In this document: piece after piece, positions 7,486-18,287 of the stretch | How positions within the stretch are numbered: position 1 is the stretch's first letter | How the letters are laid out: every line of letters begins with the position of its first letter | Translations under genes and position numbers: made by a program | Notes under the pieces: generated by a model | Databases searched by the model: none | What the model was told of the DNA's origin: nothing | Seen by the model: only the letters and a program-made list of their open reading frames with translations | Source of the DNA: CAVSRC01 sp963732845 | GTDB lineage: Bacteria; Pseudomonadota; Alphaproteobacteria; Rhizobiales; Kaistiaceae | DNA length: 64,000 bases | Assembly: GCA_963732845.1 (NCBI GenBank) | Contig: CAVTBE010000021.1 | Location: 124,001-188,000, forward strand | Direction of reading: 5' to 3'

Positions 7486-9102
7486 TTAACCGAGGGGGAG
7501 GCTCGGCTGGGCAACCACCTTACCGCGCGCCACCGAGGGCGTCAGGAAGCGTTTGCCAGCTAGTATTTCTGCCACCGTCAAAATCTGCATCTTGGGGTAC
7601 TGGACGCCAAGGACGTTCATGTCGCCGGCTTCCTGCATCTCTTTCTTGAAGTTGTTGGTTTTGCGCGGCCCAAGGTCGTGCATCACGATAAGGCCGGCCA
7701 TAAGCGCGCCCTCACGTTCCAAGGTGCCCCTGAGACTGCGGACAACGGAAATGTCCACATTGCGGCCACCCTTCACTTCCAAGACCATGCTTTTCAAATC
7801 CCGGTCGCTGGGCAGGGAGAAGTAGAGCCGACCATCGATCCCCCCGTCAGCGGTCTTCCGTGACGTGACAAAGCCGTCGATCTGCTCGATTGCCCATTTC
7901 TGGAAGTGATGCTTGTCGCGCTCCCAAAGGTCCAGCGCGCCTTCCAAGTTCTTAGGCACGCCTTCGATCTTGAAGTCGACGCCCTCGCGAAGACCTAGGC
8001 GGTCTTCCAGCCGGACCTTGGCAACCCGCTTAATGGCGTGAATCGCGATGTCGATACCGATCCATTTCCGCTTCAGCAGGTGGGCCGCTTCGATGGTCGT
8101 GGCGCATCCGCAAAATGGATCTAGAACCGTGTCGCCTTCCTTGGATGATGCTTGAATGATCCGCGTCATCAATGCGACCGGCTTTTGCGTAGAGTATCCG
8201 AGACGTTCCTTGGCTTGCGGATTTACGGGAGGAATGTCGGTCCAAATGCTCTGCAATGGCACGCCCTGCATTTCATCCGCGTACTGCAACAGCGTTGGCG
8301 TTCCTGTGCGCGTGTAGCGCAAGCGCCCTTGCTGTTCATATTCCTGCATCTTCTCAATCTTGATTGCCCAGGTACGCGAAGAGGCGGGGCTCTTGCCCTT
8401 CCATTCGTAGAGCAGTGACGGGCTTCCGGCTCCATGTCGGGGAGCGTCAAGCGGAACGGTTCGATAGAAGCGCCCGCTGTCATCTTTCTTGAAATGACTG
8501 TCGTAATATTCTTCCCGATAGGGAGTATATTGGGTGTTCCAAACGTATTTATCCGACTTGGTGTAAAACAGGATCGAGTCCGCGATGCGTCCATAACCTT
8601 TCGGATCGTTGTGCGCATTCGCCCGTTTCCAGACGATTTCGTTGCGGAAATTCTTGTGCCCAAATATCCCGTCCATAAGGACTTTGATGTAGTGCGAAGC
8701 GGTCGGGTCGCAGTGTAGGTAGATTGAACCGGTCGGCTTCACAAGGCCGCGCAAAACCAGCAATCGCTCGGTCATGTAGGAAAGGTAGGCGAGCAATCTT
8801 GGCTGGGTGTTCCGTAGTGCATTCATCCAAATGCGCCACAGCTCGGCAACATGGTCCTCAATGCCAGCTTCGCGCATAAGGACGGGCATCATTTGGATCG
8901 CGCGCAAGCGATCGTCATCAAGCTCCCAAAGATCGTTGAAGGCTTCGATTTGATCCGGGAGCGGCCGCCCGGTTTCGTCTTTGTAAATCGCGTTGTAGTC
9001 CCGATCCGAATTGAAGGGCGGGTCGAGATAAACAAGATCGACACTCCCTAGTGGCAACTGCTGCATGACGGTGAGGCAGTCGCCGTAGTAGAGCTTATTC
9101 AT
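7486..9102 (-). CDS. Beta-class DNA methyltransferase fused to a PD-(D/E)XK (Mrr-like) nuclease domain
   Basis: A 538-residue protein. Motif IV DPPF lies at residues 27-30, followed by a long target-recognition region. TQKPVALMTRIIQ and the SAM-binding motif I DPFCGCATT come at about 328-336. The order IV-TRD-I defines the beta class, and DPPF favours N6-adenine over N4-cytosine methylation. Residues 390-510 form a second domain with GGIDG (Asp about 423) and LEVKGG (Glu 442, Lys 444), the spacing of a PD-(D/E)XK core like that of Mrr. If active, the one chain could both modify and cut. The ATG at 9102 overlaps the transposase stop (ATGA); a GTG at 9111 is an alternative. Nuclease activity is inferred. 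Confidence 0.88.
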   Translation of the reverse strand: MNKLYYGDCLTVMQQLPLGSVDLVYLDPPFNSDRDYNAIYKDETGRPLPDQIEAFNDLWELDDDRLRAIQMMPVLMREAGIEDHVAELWRIWMNALRNTQPRLLAYLSYMTERLLVLRGLVKPTGSIYLHCDPTASHYIKVLMDGIFGHKNFRNEIVWKRANAHNDPKGYGRIADSILFYTKSDKYVWNTQYTPYREEYYDSHFKKDDSGRFYRTVPLDAPRHGAGSPSLLYEWKGKSPASSRTWAIKIEKMQEYEQQGRLRYTRTGTPTLLQYADEMQGVPLQSIWTDIPPVNPQAKERLGYSTQKPVALMTRIIQASSKEGDTVLDPFCGCATTIEAAHLLKRKWIGIDIAIHAIKRVAKVRLEDRLGLREGVDFKIEGVPKNLEGALDLWERDKHHFQKWAIEQIDGFVTSRKTADGGIDGRLYFSLPSDRDLKSMVLEVKGGRNVDISVVRSLRGTLEREGALMAGLIVMHDLGPRKTNNFKKEMQEAGDMNVLGVQYPKMQILTVAEILAGKRFLTPSVARGKVVAQPSLPLG

Positions 9103-9971
9103 GCGAAGCACCCGCGCATGAACGTGCCGAAGGCATCGGCGTCCTTCCGCTGATTATGCTTCCAGCAAGCCTCTGCAATGAACAGCGGCATGTAGCGGTG
9201 GCTGTAGTGATGATGCGAGCCGTACCAAGCCCTCTTCAAGAGCGACCAGAAGCCCTCGATTGAGTTCGTGTGCGTCTCGCCATCCGCGTAGGCTTCGCTG
9301 TGATTGATGACTGCCCGATTGAAGTCGCGGGCCGCGTTGTACGCCGACAACTCGTCAGTGATCAAAAGCGAGCCGCGCGGGTCGATAGTGTCGCGAAGGA
9401 AGCGAACAATGCCCTTACCAGATAGATCGTCAGCCACACGCGCAACGACGCGTCCGCCGCGCTCGATTGCGCCGATGACCGGGATTTTCTTCGTGCCGCG
9501 TCCGCGCTTGTTGGGCTTGTCGTCGTCGCGCCGATTGCCTTTGCGTGGCTTGCCGCCTACGTAGGTCTCGTCAGCCTCAACGATGCCCTGCAACAGATCG
9601 CGTTCTTCTGTCATCATGGCGGCACGGATGCGCTGCTGCATGTACCAAGCAGACTTCTGGTTCATGTCGAGATCGCGCGCCAATTGAAAGCTCGAAACGC
9701 TCTTTTTCGCGTTAACGAGGATGCCGATTGCCAGAAACCACTTCTGCAGGGGAAGACGGGTCTTCTCAAAGATGGTGGCGGAAAGGACGTTGAAGCTTGC
9801 CCGGCAACCGTGACAGTTCCAGCGCCCAATGCGGCCACTGTCGGACTTACGCGCCACCGTGGTCGCGCCGCAGAGGGGGCAGCTTGGCTCGTCGCCCCAA
9901 CGCACCTTTTCTAGATATTCGATGCAGGCTTCCTGATCAGGGAAACGGCTGAAAATGGTGAGCAGGTTCAT
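9099..9971 (-). CDS. IS1595-family (ISXO2-like) transposase
   Basis: A 290-residue transposase. The N terminus has a zinc ribbon (CPLC near residue 32 and CHGC near residue 53) and a helix-turn-helix region. The DDE-type catalytic domain shows VEADETYVGG near residue 132, LLITDELSAY near residue 204 and THTNSIEGFWSLLKRAWYGSHH near residue 233, all typical of ISXO2/IS1595 transposases. It is the first gene of the element, 49 bp inside the right inverted repeat, and its stop overlaps the methyltransferase start, so both are made from one transcript. Confidence 0.94.
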   Translation of the reverse strand: MNLLTIFSRFPDQEACIEYLEKVRWGDEPSCPLCGATTVARKSDSGRIGRWNCHGCRASFNVLSATIFEKTRLPLQKWFLAIGILVNAKKSVSSFQLARDLDMNQKSAWYMQQRIRAAMMTEERDLLQGIVEADETYVGGKPRKGNRRDDDKPNKRGRGTKKIPVIGAIERGGRVVARVADDLSGKGIVRFLRDTIDPRGSLLITDELSAYNAARDFNRAVINHSEAYADGETHTNSIEGFWSLLKRAWYGSHHHYSHRYMPLFIAEACWKHNQRKDADAFGTFMRGCFA

Positions 9972-10020
9972 GGCATTCCCTCCCGAATGCCTTGTTCTAC
10001 CCTAGCGCCGAGCCCCCGTC

Positions 10021-10042
10021 AAGCCCATAACTACTTATTCCG
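10021..10042. repeat. Right terminal inverted repeat of IS1595-type element
   Basis: The mate of 7455-7476: the core AAGCCCATAACTACTTAT is an exact reverse complement, with one mismatch over 22 bp. Confidence 0.92.
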
Positions 10043-10050
10043 TTCCACTG
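10043..10050. repeat. Right copy of 8-bp target site duplication
   Basis: TTCCACTG, identical and co-oriented to 7447-7454. Joining the two flanks at this octamer restores the pre-insertion DUF2794-htpG intergenic region. Confidence 0.9.
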
Positions 10051-10325
10051 TCATGATTGCCCCGATTTCGAGGCAAGGCAAGAGTCGGAGAATCCCGGCG
10101 TTTGGGAGGACGGACGGCGGTTTTGCCGGATGATCCGGGCCTGTGCAAATTCATGATTTTGCCCTTTTTCCGCCGCCGGTCGAACACGTTGGCAGGCGAT
10201 GATTCCATCGTTGCCTCAGACGGTTCGGCTCGGCGGAGACCGCGGTAGTTTCTCAGCCCCCCAGCCCCCCGGGGTTTCTTGTCGGGCCGAATCCCTGGCC
10301 TAGTGTTTGTGTTCAATGCGGCAAC

Positions 10326-10358
10326 ATTGGCCGGCCTCGTGCCGGCCAATTTGTTTTT
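10326..10358 (+). terminator. Intrinsic terminator with no gene in front of it
   Basis: A perfect 10-bp stem ATTGGCCGGC / GCCGGCCAAT with loop CTCGT is followed by TTGTTTTT. It points toward htpG and ends 106 bp before the htpG start. No rightward gene lies upstream after the IS, so it ends either an unannotated RNA or a leader transcript. Confidence 0.75.
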
Positions 10359-10397
10359 GCGCTTGACCGCAGGCACCGCGACGAAGACCGGCGAAGG

Positions 10398-10428
10398 CTT
10401 GAAAGCCGCGCCGCCAGCGGCGATATCT
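10398..10428 (+). promoter_or_regulatory. Possible RpoH (sigma32)-type promoter for htpG
   Basis: CTTGAA at 10398-10403 and CGATATCT at 10421-10428, 17 nt apart, resemble the alphaproteobacterial RpoH pattern (CTTG, then CYTATnT). htpG is a common RpoH target, which supports the idea; the sequence match is only fair. Confidence 0.3.
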
Positions 10429-10464
10429 CCCTCGAACAGCCGTCAAATCCTTGAGGAAAACGAT

Positions 10465-12366
10465 ATGGCCGAGGGCGAAACAGCGACCGGCGGCACTGGG
10501 CCGACGACCCGAGCCTTCGAGGCGGAAGTCTCCCGCCTTCTGCACATGATGGTGCATTCGGTCTATTCCAACCGCGACGTCTTCCTGCGCGAACTGATCT
10601 CCAACGCCGCCGACGCCTGCGAGCGGCTGCGCACGCTGGCTCTGTCCGAGCCGGAGCTTGCGGCCGACGAGGCACCGTTCCGCATCGTGCTGGCCGCCGA
10701 CAAGGCCGCCGGCACGCTCACGGTCGAGGACAACGGCATCGGCATGGGCCGCGAGGAGCTGATCGACAATCTCGGCACGATCGCGCGCTCCGGCACCCGC
10801 GCCTTTCTCGAAAGCCTGCCGGAGAACGGCGACAGAAGCGCGCTCATCGGCCAGTTCGGCGTCGGCTTCTATTCCGCCTTCATGGTGGCGGAAGAGGTCG
10901 AGGTCGTGTCGCGCCGGGCCGGCGGAGAGCACGCCTGGCGGTGGCGCTCGGACGGCAAGGGCAGCTACAGCGTCGAAGCCGCTTCCCTCGACGAGGCGCC
11001 GGCGCGCGGCACGCGCGTGGTGCTGAAGCTTCTCGACGACGCCAGGGACTATGCGGAAGCAGCGACCATCGAGCGGGTGGTGGCGGCCTATTCGGCGCAT
11101 GTGCCGGTGCCGATCGAACTGAAGGTCGGCGATGGTCAGGCGCAAAAGACACTGGCCGACGGCAGCGCCGTGTGGCGCAAGCCGAAAGCGCAGGTCGGCA
11201 AGGAGGAATACGCCGAGTTCTACGGCCATGTCAGCGGCCAGTACGACGAGCCGGCGCTGACCGTGCATTTCCGGGCCGAGGGGCGCAGCGAATATTCGGT
11301 GCTCGTTTTCGTGCCGTCGATGAAGCCGTTCGACCTGTTCAATCCGGAGCGCAAGGGACGCATCAAGCTCTATGTCCGCCGGGTGTTCATCACCGACGAG
11401 GCCGACATCCTGCCGGCGTGGCTGCGCTTCGTGCGCGGCGTGATCGATTCGGAGGATCTGCCGCTCAACCTGTCGCGCGAGATGCTGCAGACCAATCCGG
11501 TGCTGGCAGCGATCGGCAAGGCGGTGACCTCGCGCATCCTGAGCGAGCTCGACAAGCTGGCGAGCGAGGACAAGGAGACCTTCGAAAAGGTTTGGGAAGC
11601 CTTCGGCGCCGTCCTCAAGGAGGGGCTTTACGAGGACGCCGAACGGCGCGACGCGCTCTACAAGATCACCCGCTTCAAGACGACCACCGGCGGCACACAA
11701 TGGCGCAGCCTGGCGGACTATGTGGCGGCCATGCGGCTCAACCAGACGGCGATCTACTATGCACTCGGCGACGACCAGGCGGCGATCCAGGCGAGCCCGC
11801 AGCTCGAAGGCTTCGCCCGCCACGGGGTCGAGGTGTTGCTGCTTTCCGACCCGGTCGATGCCTTCTGGGTGCGCACCGCGCTGGGCTTCGACGGCAAGCC
11901 CTTCCAGTCGGTGACGCAGGGCGCCGCAGACCTCGAGACGATCCCGCTGGCGGAAGGCGTGAGCGAGGACGAGGCGGCGCCGGAGAGCGCCGTGGCGACG
12001 CTGGCCGCGCGCTTCAAGCAGACGCTCGGCGACAAGGTCAGCGAGGTCAGGGTGTCGAAGCGGCTGGCGGCGAGCGCGGTCTGTCTGGTGGCGCCGGAAA
12101 TGGCTCCCGACCGGCAGCTCGAGAAGATCCTGTCGCGTGCCGGCGAACTCAAGAAGCACACCGCGCCGGTGCTCGAACTGAACCCGACCCACGGGCTGGT
12201 CAAGGCGCTCGCCGGCAAGGCGTCGGCGGGCAGCGACGCGGCGGTCCTCGACGATGCGGCGGTGATCCTCTACGGCGAGGCGAAGATTCTCGACGGCGAG
12301 CCGCCGGACGACCCGGCCGATCACGCGACGCGCATCGCCCGGCTGATCGAGAAGAGCCTGGGGTAG
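10465..12366 (+). CDS. htpG: Molecular chaperone HtpG (Hsp90)
   Basis: A 633-residue Hsp90. The GHKL ATP-binding domain has ELISNAADA at 43-51, DNGIGM at 89-94 and the lid loop GQFGVGFYSAF at 129-139. The middle domain carries the DLPLNLSREMLQ segment with its catalytic Arg, and the C-terminal dimerisation domain has the LELNPTHGLVKAL signature. It is a cytoplasmic ATP-dependent chaperone for client folding under heat and oxidative stress. The ATG at 10465 has GAGGAAAA 6 nt upstream. Confidence 0.97.
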   Translation: MAEGETATGGTGPTTRAFEAEVSRLLHMMVHSVYSNRDVFLRELISNAADACERLRTLALSEPELAADEAPFRIVLAADKAAGTLTVEDNGIGMGREELIDNLGTIARSGTRAFLESLPENGDRSALIGQFGVGFYSAFMVAEEVEVVSRRAGGEHAWRWRSDGKGSYSVEAASLDEAPARGTRVVLKLLDDARDYAEAATIERVVAAYSAHVPVPIELKVGDGQAQKTLADGSAVWRKPKAQVGKEEYAEFYGHVSGQYDEPALTVHFRAEGRSEYSVLVFVPSMKPFDLFNPERKGRIKLYVRRVFITDEADILPAWLRFVRGVIDSEDLPLNLSREMLQTNPVLAAIGKAVTSRILSELDKLASEDKETFEKVWEAFGAVLKEGLYEDAERRDALYKITRFKTTTGGTQWRSLADYVAAMRLNQTAIYYALGDDQAAIQASPQLEGFARHGVEVLLLSDPVDAFWVRTALGFDGKPFQSVTQGAADLETIPLAEGVSEDEAAPESAVATLAARFKQTLGDKVSEVRVSKRLAASAVCLVAPEMAPDRQLEKILSRAGELKKHTAPVLELNPTHGLVKALAGKASAGSDAAVLDDAAVILYGEAKILDGEPPDDPADHATRIARLIEKSLG

Positions 12367-12369
12367 AGC

Positions 12370-12455
12370 GTGAATGGTGAATAGTGAATGGTGAATAGGC
12401 GGTGACGCTCGTCCGCCTGCCATTCACCACTCACCACTTGCCATTCACCACATCA
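12370..12455. repeat. Repeat-rich imperfect inverted repeat between convergent genes (likely bidirectional terminator)
   Basis: Repeats of GTGAATGGTGAATA on the left face complementary CCATTCACCACTCACCAC on the right, around a central stem AGGCGG/CCGCCT. The structure fills the gap between the convergent htpG and DUF1223 genes and could stop transcription from both sides. It lacks a clean U-tract, so a repeat element is also possible. Confidence 0.6.
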
Positions 12456-12468
12456 AGCGCGAGCGGCG

Positions 12469-13227
12469 CTACGTCCCGGTCATGTCGATGGTCGCGGCGC
12501 CGAGAATCGGTCCGGGCAGGCCGTCCTTGGTTTCGGCCTGGAGGAGTACGGCGCAGCGGTTGACGTCGGCGCGCTTGACCTCGCTCTTGGGCAGGTCGAA
12601 CGACTTGGCCTCGCCCTTCCACATGGCGATCGGGCGGAGCTTGCGCACCACATTGGTATAGGTGATCGTCTTGCCGGTGTTCTCGCCGGTGCGGATCGGC
12701 ACGTTGACCGCGCGATCGTACATCACCAGCCATAGCGTGGCGTGTGGCATGCCGGCCTTGATGGCCGGGTCGACCGCGTCGATGTTGACGGTGATGGCGT
12801 CGCCAGTCGAGGACAGCGACAGATGAACCGGCAGGCCGTCGGGATATTTGGCCAGCGCCGTGTCGATCTTGTCCTTGAGATTTGGACTGGTCATGTTGGC
12901 GCGGCCGTCGATCACCACCTGCGGCGTAGAAACCCCAACGCCACCCTGCGCCCGCATGTAATTGCGCTGGCGTTCGCTGTTGTCGGGGCTGGCCAGCGTG
13001 TCCTTCCAGCCGAGATAGTCCCAGTAGTCGACGTTGTAGGACAGCGCCAGCAGGTCCGTGCGCTCGGCATATTGCCCGAGCAGCTTGTCGGCCGGCGGGC
13101 AGGAGGAACAGCCCTGGCTGGTGAACAGCTCGACGACCCCCTTGATCTCGGCCTGAGCCGGGACGGCGGCGAACAACAGACCGGCAAAGAAGCCACCGAG
13201 GGCAATGGCGGAGATCGTCGTTTTCAT
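12469..13227 (-). CDS. DUF1223 secreted thioredoxin-like protein
   Basis: A 252-residue protein with a signal peptide (MKTTISAIALGGFFAGLLFAAVPAQAE). The mature part starts VVELFTSQGCSSCPPADKLLGQ, a CxxC thioredoxin-like active site (CSSC), followed by NVDYWDYLGWKDTLASP and STPQVVIDGR with a cis-Pro-like TPQ. This is the DUF1223 family, common in alphaproteobacteria, probably periplasmic and redox active; substrates are unknown. The start at 13227 was chosen because it begins the signal peptide; the frame extends to 13362. Confidence 0.88.
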   Translation of the reverse strand: MKTTISAIALGGFFAGLLFAAVPAQAEIKGVVELFTSQGCSSCPPADKLLGQYAERTDLLALSYNVDYWDYLGWKDTLASPDNSERQRNYMRAQGGVGVSTPQVVIDGRANMTSPNLKDKIDTALAKYPDGLPVHLSLSSTGDAITVNIDAVDPAIKAGMPHATLWLVMYDRAVNVPIRTGENTGKTITYTNVVRKLRPIAMWKGEAKSFDLPKSEVKRADVNRCAVLLQAETKDGLPGPILGAATIDMTGT

Positions 13228-13340
13228 GGAACCTGCATGCGTGACTCTGGCGGGCCGTCGGAAACTCCGGCAGTCCAAGCCGCCCAACGTCAACCTATGG
13301 CCGGGGTGGGTCAAGTTCGAGTCACGTTCGGGTGACAGCG

Positions 13341-13463
13341 GGCGCGCGCAAGAGCGGAACACCGTTTCACGGAATCGGTGATCCGCTCAATCATCCTTGT
13401 CTTGGCGCAATCCCGGACGGAAAAGTGGTTCCCACTTTTCCTGGAATTGCTCTGGCGCGCGCC
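13341..13463. repeat. Nested inverted-repeat intergenic element (MITE-like)
   Basis: Outer arms GGCGCGCGCAAGAGC (13341-13355) and GCTCTGGCGCGCGCC (13449-13463) are complementary at 14 of 15 positions. Inside are a second pair (GAGCGG at 13352, CCGCTC at 13383) and a perfect 10-bp hairpin GGAAAAGTGG-TTC-CCACTTTTCC at 13419-13441. The last hairpin is of a type common in rhizobial intergenic DNA. The element lies between the 3' end of acnA and the promoter side of the DUF1223 gene; no target duplication is evident. Confidence 0.65.
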
Positions 13464-13484
13464 CGTGATCCCAAGAGCCTACGC

Positions 13485-16217
<2,733 letters not shown>

Positions 16218-16440
16218 GTCCTGATACTCCTTGATCCGATTAGCAAAGCGCCCCGAAACGGCGACGGGAGAATGCGGCAGACCGAACCGGTTCCGCAGGC
16301 GACGGCGCGGGTCGCGGGCCTTATAGTGAATCTCGCATGGTGATGCCAGACGATCATGGGGCGGCGGGCGCCGGGTTCAAGCGGGTTTGCGCCGGGACGG
16401 CATGGGACGTCCTGCGCGCGGGCGTGCGGCGGGATTGGCC

Positions 16441-17049
16441 ATGCGCCTGACCGCGACGGGACTGGCAGCGGTGCGCGGCGGGCGCCCGGTCTTTGCCGAC
16501 CTCTCCTTCGTCCTCGGTGCCGGTGAATTGCTTGCCGTTACCGGTCCGAACGGCGCCGGCAAGTCGACGCTGCTCAGGCTGATCGCCGGGCTGCTCAAGC
16601 CCGCCGCCGGGACGGTGAGGCTGGCGGGGGACGACCCGACCCAGCCGGACACGCCGAGCATCGGCGAGAATGCCCACTATCTCGGCCATCTCGATGCCCT
16701 GAAGCCGGGCCTGACGGTGCGCCAGAACCTCGATTTCTGGCGACGGTTGTGGGGTGGCGGCGACATCGATGCGGCCCTCGATGCGGTCGGCCTCGAACCG
16801 CTCGGCGACCTGCATGCCGCGGTGCTGTCGGCCGGCCAGCGACGGCGCGTGGCGCTCGCCCGGCTGCTGGTGGCGCGGCGGCCGCTGTGGCTTCTCGACG
16901 AGCCGGCGACGGCGCTCGACGCGGCCGCCGAGGCCGGCCTTGGCCGGCTGATCGCCGACCATCTTTCCGGCGGCGGCCTGGCGATCGCCGCCACCCATCG
17001 CGACCTGCCGCTCAAGCCGACAGCGACGCTTGCCCTGAGGGCGGCATGA
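16441..17049 (+). CDS. ccmA: Heme exporter ATP-binding protein CcmA
   Basis: A 202-residue ABC ATPase: Walker A GPNGAGKST at 35-43, signature LSAGQRRRVALARL near 123, Walker B LWLLDEPATALD. With CcmB and CcmC it forms the transporter that drives release of holo-CcmE in system I cytochrome c maturation. The ATG at 16441 gives the family length; the frame is open further upstream but that segment is arginine-rich filler. Its stop overlaps the ccmB start (ATGA). Confidence 0.94.
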   Translation: MRLTATGLAAVRGGRPVFADLSFVLGAGELLAVTGPNGAGKSTLLRLIAGLLKPAAGTVRLAGDDPTQPDTPSIGENAHYLGHLDALKPGLTVRQNLDFWRRLWGGGDIDAALDAVGLEPLGDLHAAVLSAGQRRRVALARLLVARRPLWLLDEPATALDAAAEAGLGRLIADHLSGGGLAIAATHRDLPLKPTATLALRAA

Positions 17050-17717
17050 TCGCGGGCTTCGCGACGATCGCCGGTCAGACCGCGCGGCTGTCGCTGAAAA
17101 GCGGCGGCGCAGCCTTCGTCGGGCTGGTCTTCTTCGTGGCGGTGGTGACTGTGGTGCCCTTCGGGGTCGGACCGGACCTCAAGCTGCTGGCGCGGATCGG
17201 GCCGGCGATGCTGTGGATCGGGGCGCTGCTGGCAATGCTGCTCGGCCTCGACCGGCTGTTCGGCGAGGACAAGGAGGACGGCACGCTCGACCTCCTGGCG
17301 CTGTCCGGCCTGCCGCTGGAAGTGACGGTACTGGCCAAGTGTGCCGGGGCGTGGCTGGCCACCGCCCTGCCGCTGGTGGTGGTGAGCCCGGTGTTGGGGC
17401 TGTTGCTCGGCATGGAGCCCAAGGCGCTCGGCGTGACGACGCTGACGCTGCTCATCGGCTCTCCGGCGCTGACGCTGATCGGCGCCATCGGTGCGGCGCT
17501 GATGACGGCGCTCGGCCGCGGCGGCCTACTGGTCGCCGTGCTGGTGCTGCCTTTCACCATCCCCGTGCTGATCTTCGGGGTGAGCGCCGCCTATGCCGCG
17601 GTGATCGGCCCGACGCCGCTGATGCCGCCGCTCGTCATGCTGGCGGCGCTGTCGCTGATCAGCGCGGTGGTGGCGCCGGTGGCCGGCGCCGCCGCGCTGC
17701 GCGTGGGGATGGAGTAG
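17046..17717 (+). CDS. ccmB: Heme exporter membrane protein CcmB
   Basis: A 223-residue protein with six membrane helices and the family loop DRLFGEDKEDGTLDLLALSGLPLEV near residue 65. It is the membrane partner of CcmA. The ATG at 17046 overlaps the ccmA stop. The next ccm gene is 570 bp away because a leftward gene intervenes, unlike the usual tight ccmABC order. Confidence 0.93.
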   Translation: MIAGFATIAGQTARLSLKSGGAAFVGLVFFVAVVTVVPFGVGPDLKLLARIGPAMLWIGALLAMLLGLDRLFGEDKEDGTLDLLALSGLPLEVTVLAKCAGAWLATALPLVVVSPVLGLLLGMEPKALGVTTLTLLIGSPALTLIGAIGAALMTALGRGGLLVAVLVLPFTIPVLIFGVSAAYAAVIGPTPLMPPLVMLAALSLISAVVAPVAGAAALRVGME

Positions 17718-17720
17718 GTG

Positions 17721-18077
17721 CTACTGCGCCGCCTGGCAGCGGTCGAGGCGTTCGGGATTGCCGCCGCCGTCGTCGAGCAACAGCGTCTCTCCGTCGAAAT
17801 CGACGAGCATCACCGGCATCTCGGTGTCGCCGGTCTGGCCGGTGAGCCGGCCCTTGTCGATGGCATAAGTGCCGTTGACGGCCTCGTCGGCGTTCGCGCC
17901 GGCCGATATGAAGCTGCCGTCGGCGTTGAAGGTGAGGTGGCCGTCCGGGCAGGTCACCGACTTGCCCCAGCTTCCGACGATCTTCTGGCGGATGATGTCG
18001 TCGGTCGGCGCCGCGGCGGCCACGTTGACAGCGGAGAGAAGGGCAAGAACGAACAGAGCGGCGCTCACAGGACGCAT
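17721..18077 (-). CDS. Small secreted protein of unknown function
   Basis: A 118-residue protein with a signal peptide (MRPVSAALFVLALLSAVNVAAAAP). The mature part contains IVGSWGKSVTCPDGHLTFNADGSFIS, a short beta-rich pattern seen in small lipocalin-like or heme/lipid-binding folds, and two Cys (TCPDG and DRCQAAQ) that could form a disulfide. It lies antisense between ccmB and ccmC and ends 3 bp after ccmB. I do not recognise a named family. Confidence 0.7.
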   Translation of the reverse strand: MRPVSAALFVLALLSAVNVAAAAPTDDIIRQKIVGSWGKSVTCPDGHLTFNADGSFISAGANADEAVNGTYAIDKGRLTGQTGDTEMPVMLVDFDGETLLLDDGGGNPERLDRCQAAQ

Positions 18078-18287
18078 TGGGGCACTCCTCAGGTTGGGCG
18101 GGTCTCATGATCGAGGGCCGCCGCACACGCAATAGGCATCGTAGCATGGCGCTCCTGTGGCACGCATCGCCGCGCCCGTATCGGTGCCATGCTTGCAGAC
18201 GCCGTCATCCGCCCCGGAGCCCTTTTGCCGCAAATTCGCTTTGTCGGAATGGTTCTATCTGACCGGGAAAAGCTCTAGAACCACGCC

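Larger units (their letters stand above)
7455..10042 (-). mobile_element. Complete IS1595-family element with a DNA methyltransferase/nuclease passenger
   Basis: A 2588-bp element bounded by 22-bp inverted repeats (21/22) and an 8-bp direct duplication TTCCACTG outside both ends. It contains, leftward, an ISXO2-like transposase and, coupled to it by ATGA, a methyltransferase fused to a PD-(D/E)XK-like domain. All boundary signs are intact, so the insertion looks recent and the element potentially active. It interrupts the divergent DUF2794/htpG intergenic region. IS1595-family members with passenger genes are known as a class; whether this exact passenger type is described I cannot check. Confidence 0.93.
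10051..10464 (+). other. Long htpG upstream region without a coding gene
   Basis: These 414 bp lie between the IS and htpG. No reading frame with a credible ribosome site and protein-like composition is visible. The region contains an intrinsic terminator at 10326-10358 and a heat-shock-like promoter candidate at 10398-10428, so part of it may be transcribed as a separate short RNA. The in-frame extension of htpG to 10279 is rejected because its composition is unlike HtpG. Confidence 0.6.

Noticed and set aside
10300..12423. 707-codon leftward frame
   Set aside because: It is antisense to htpG and has shadow composition.
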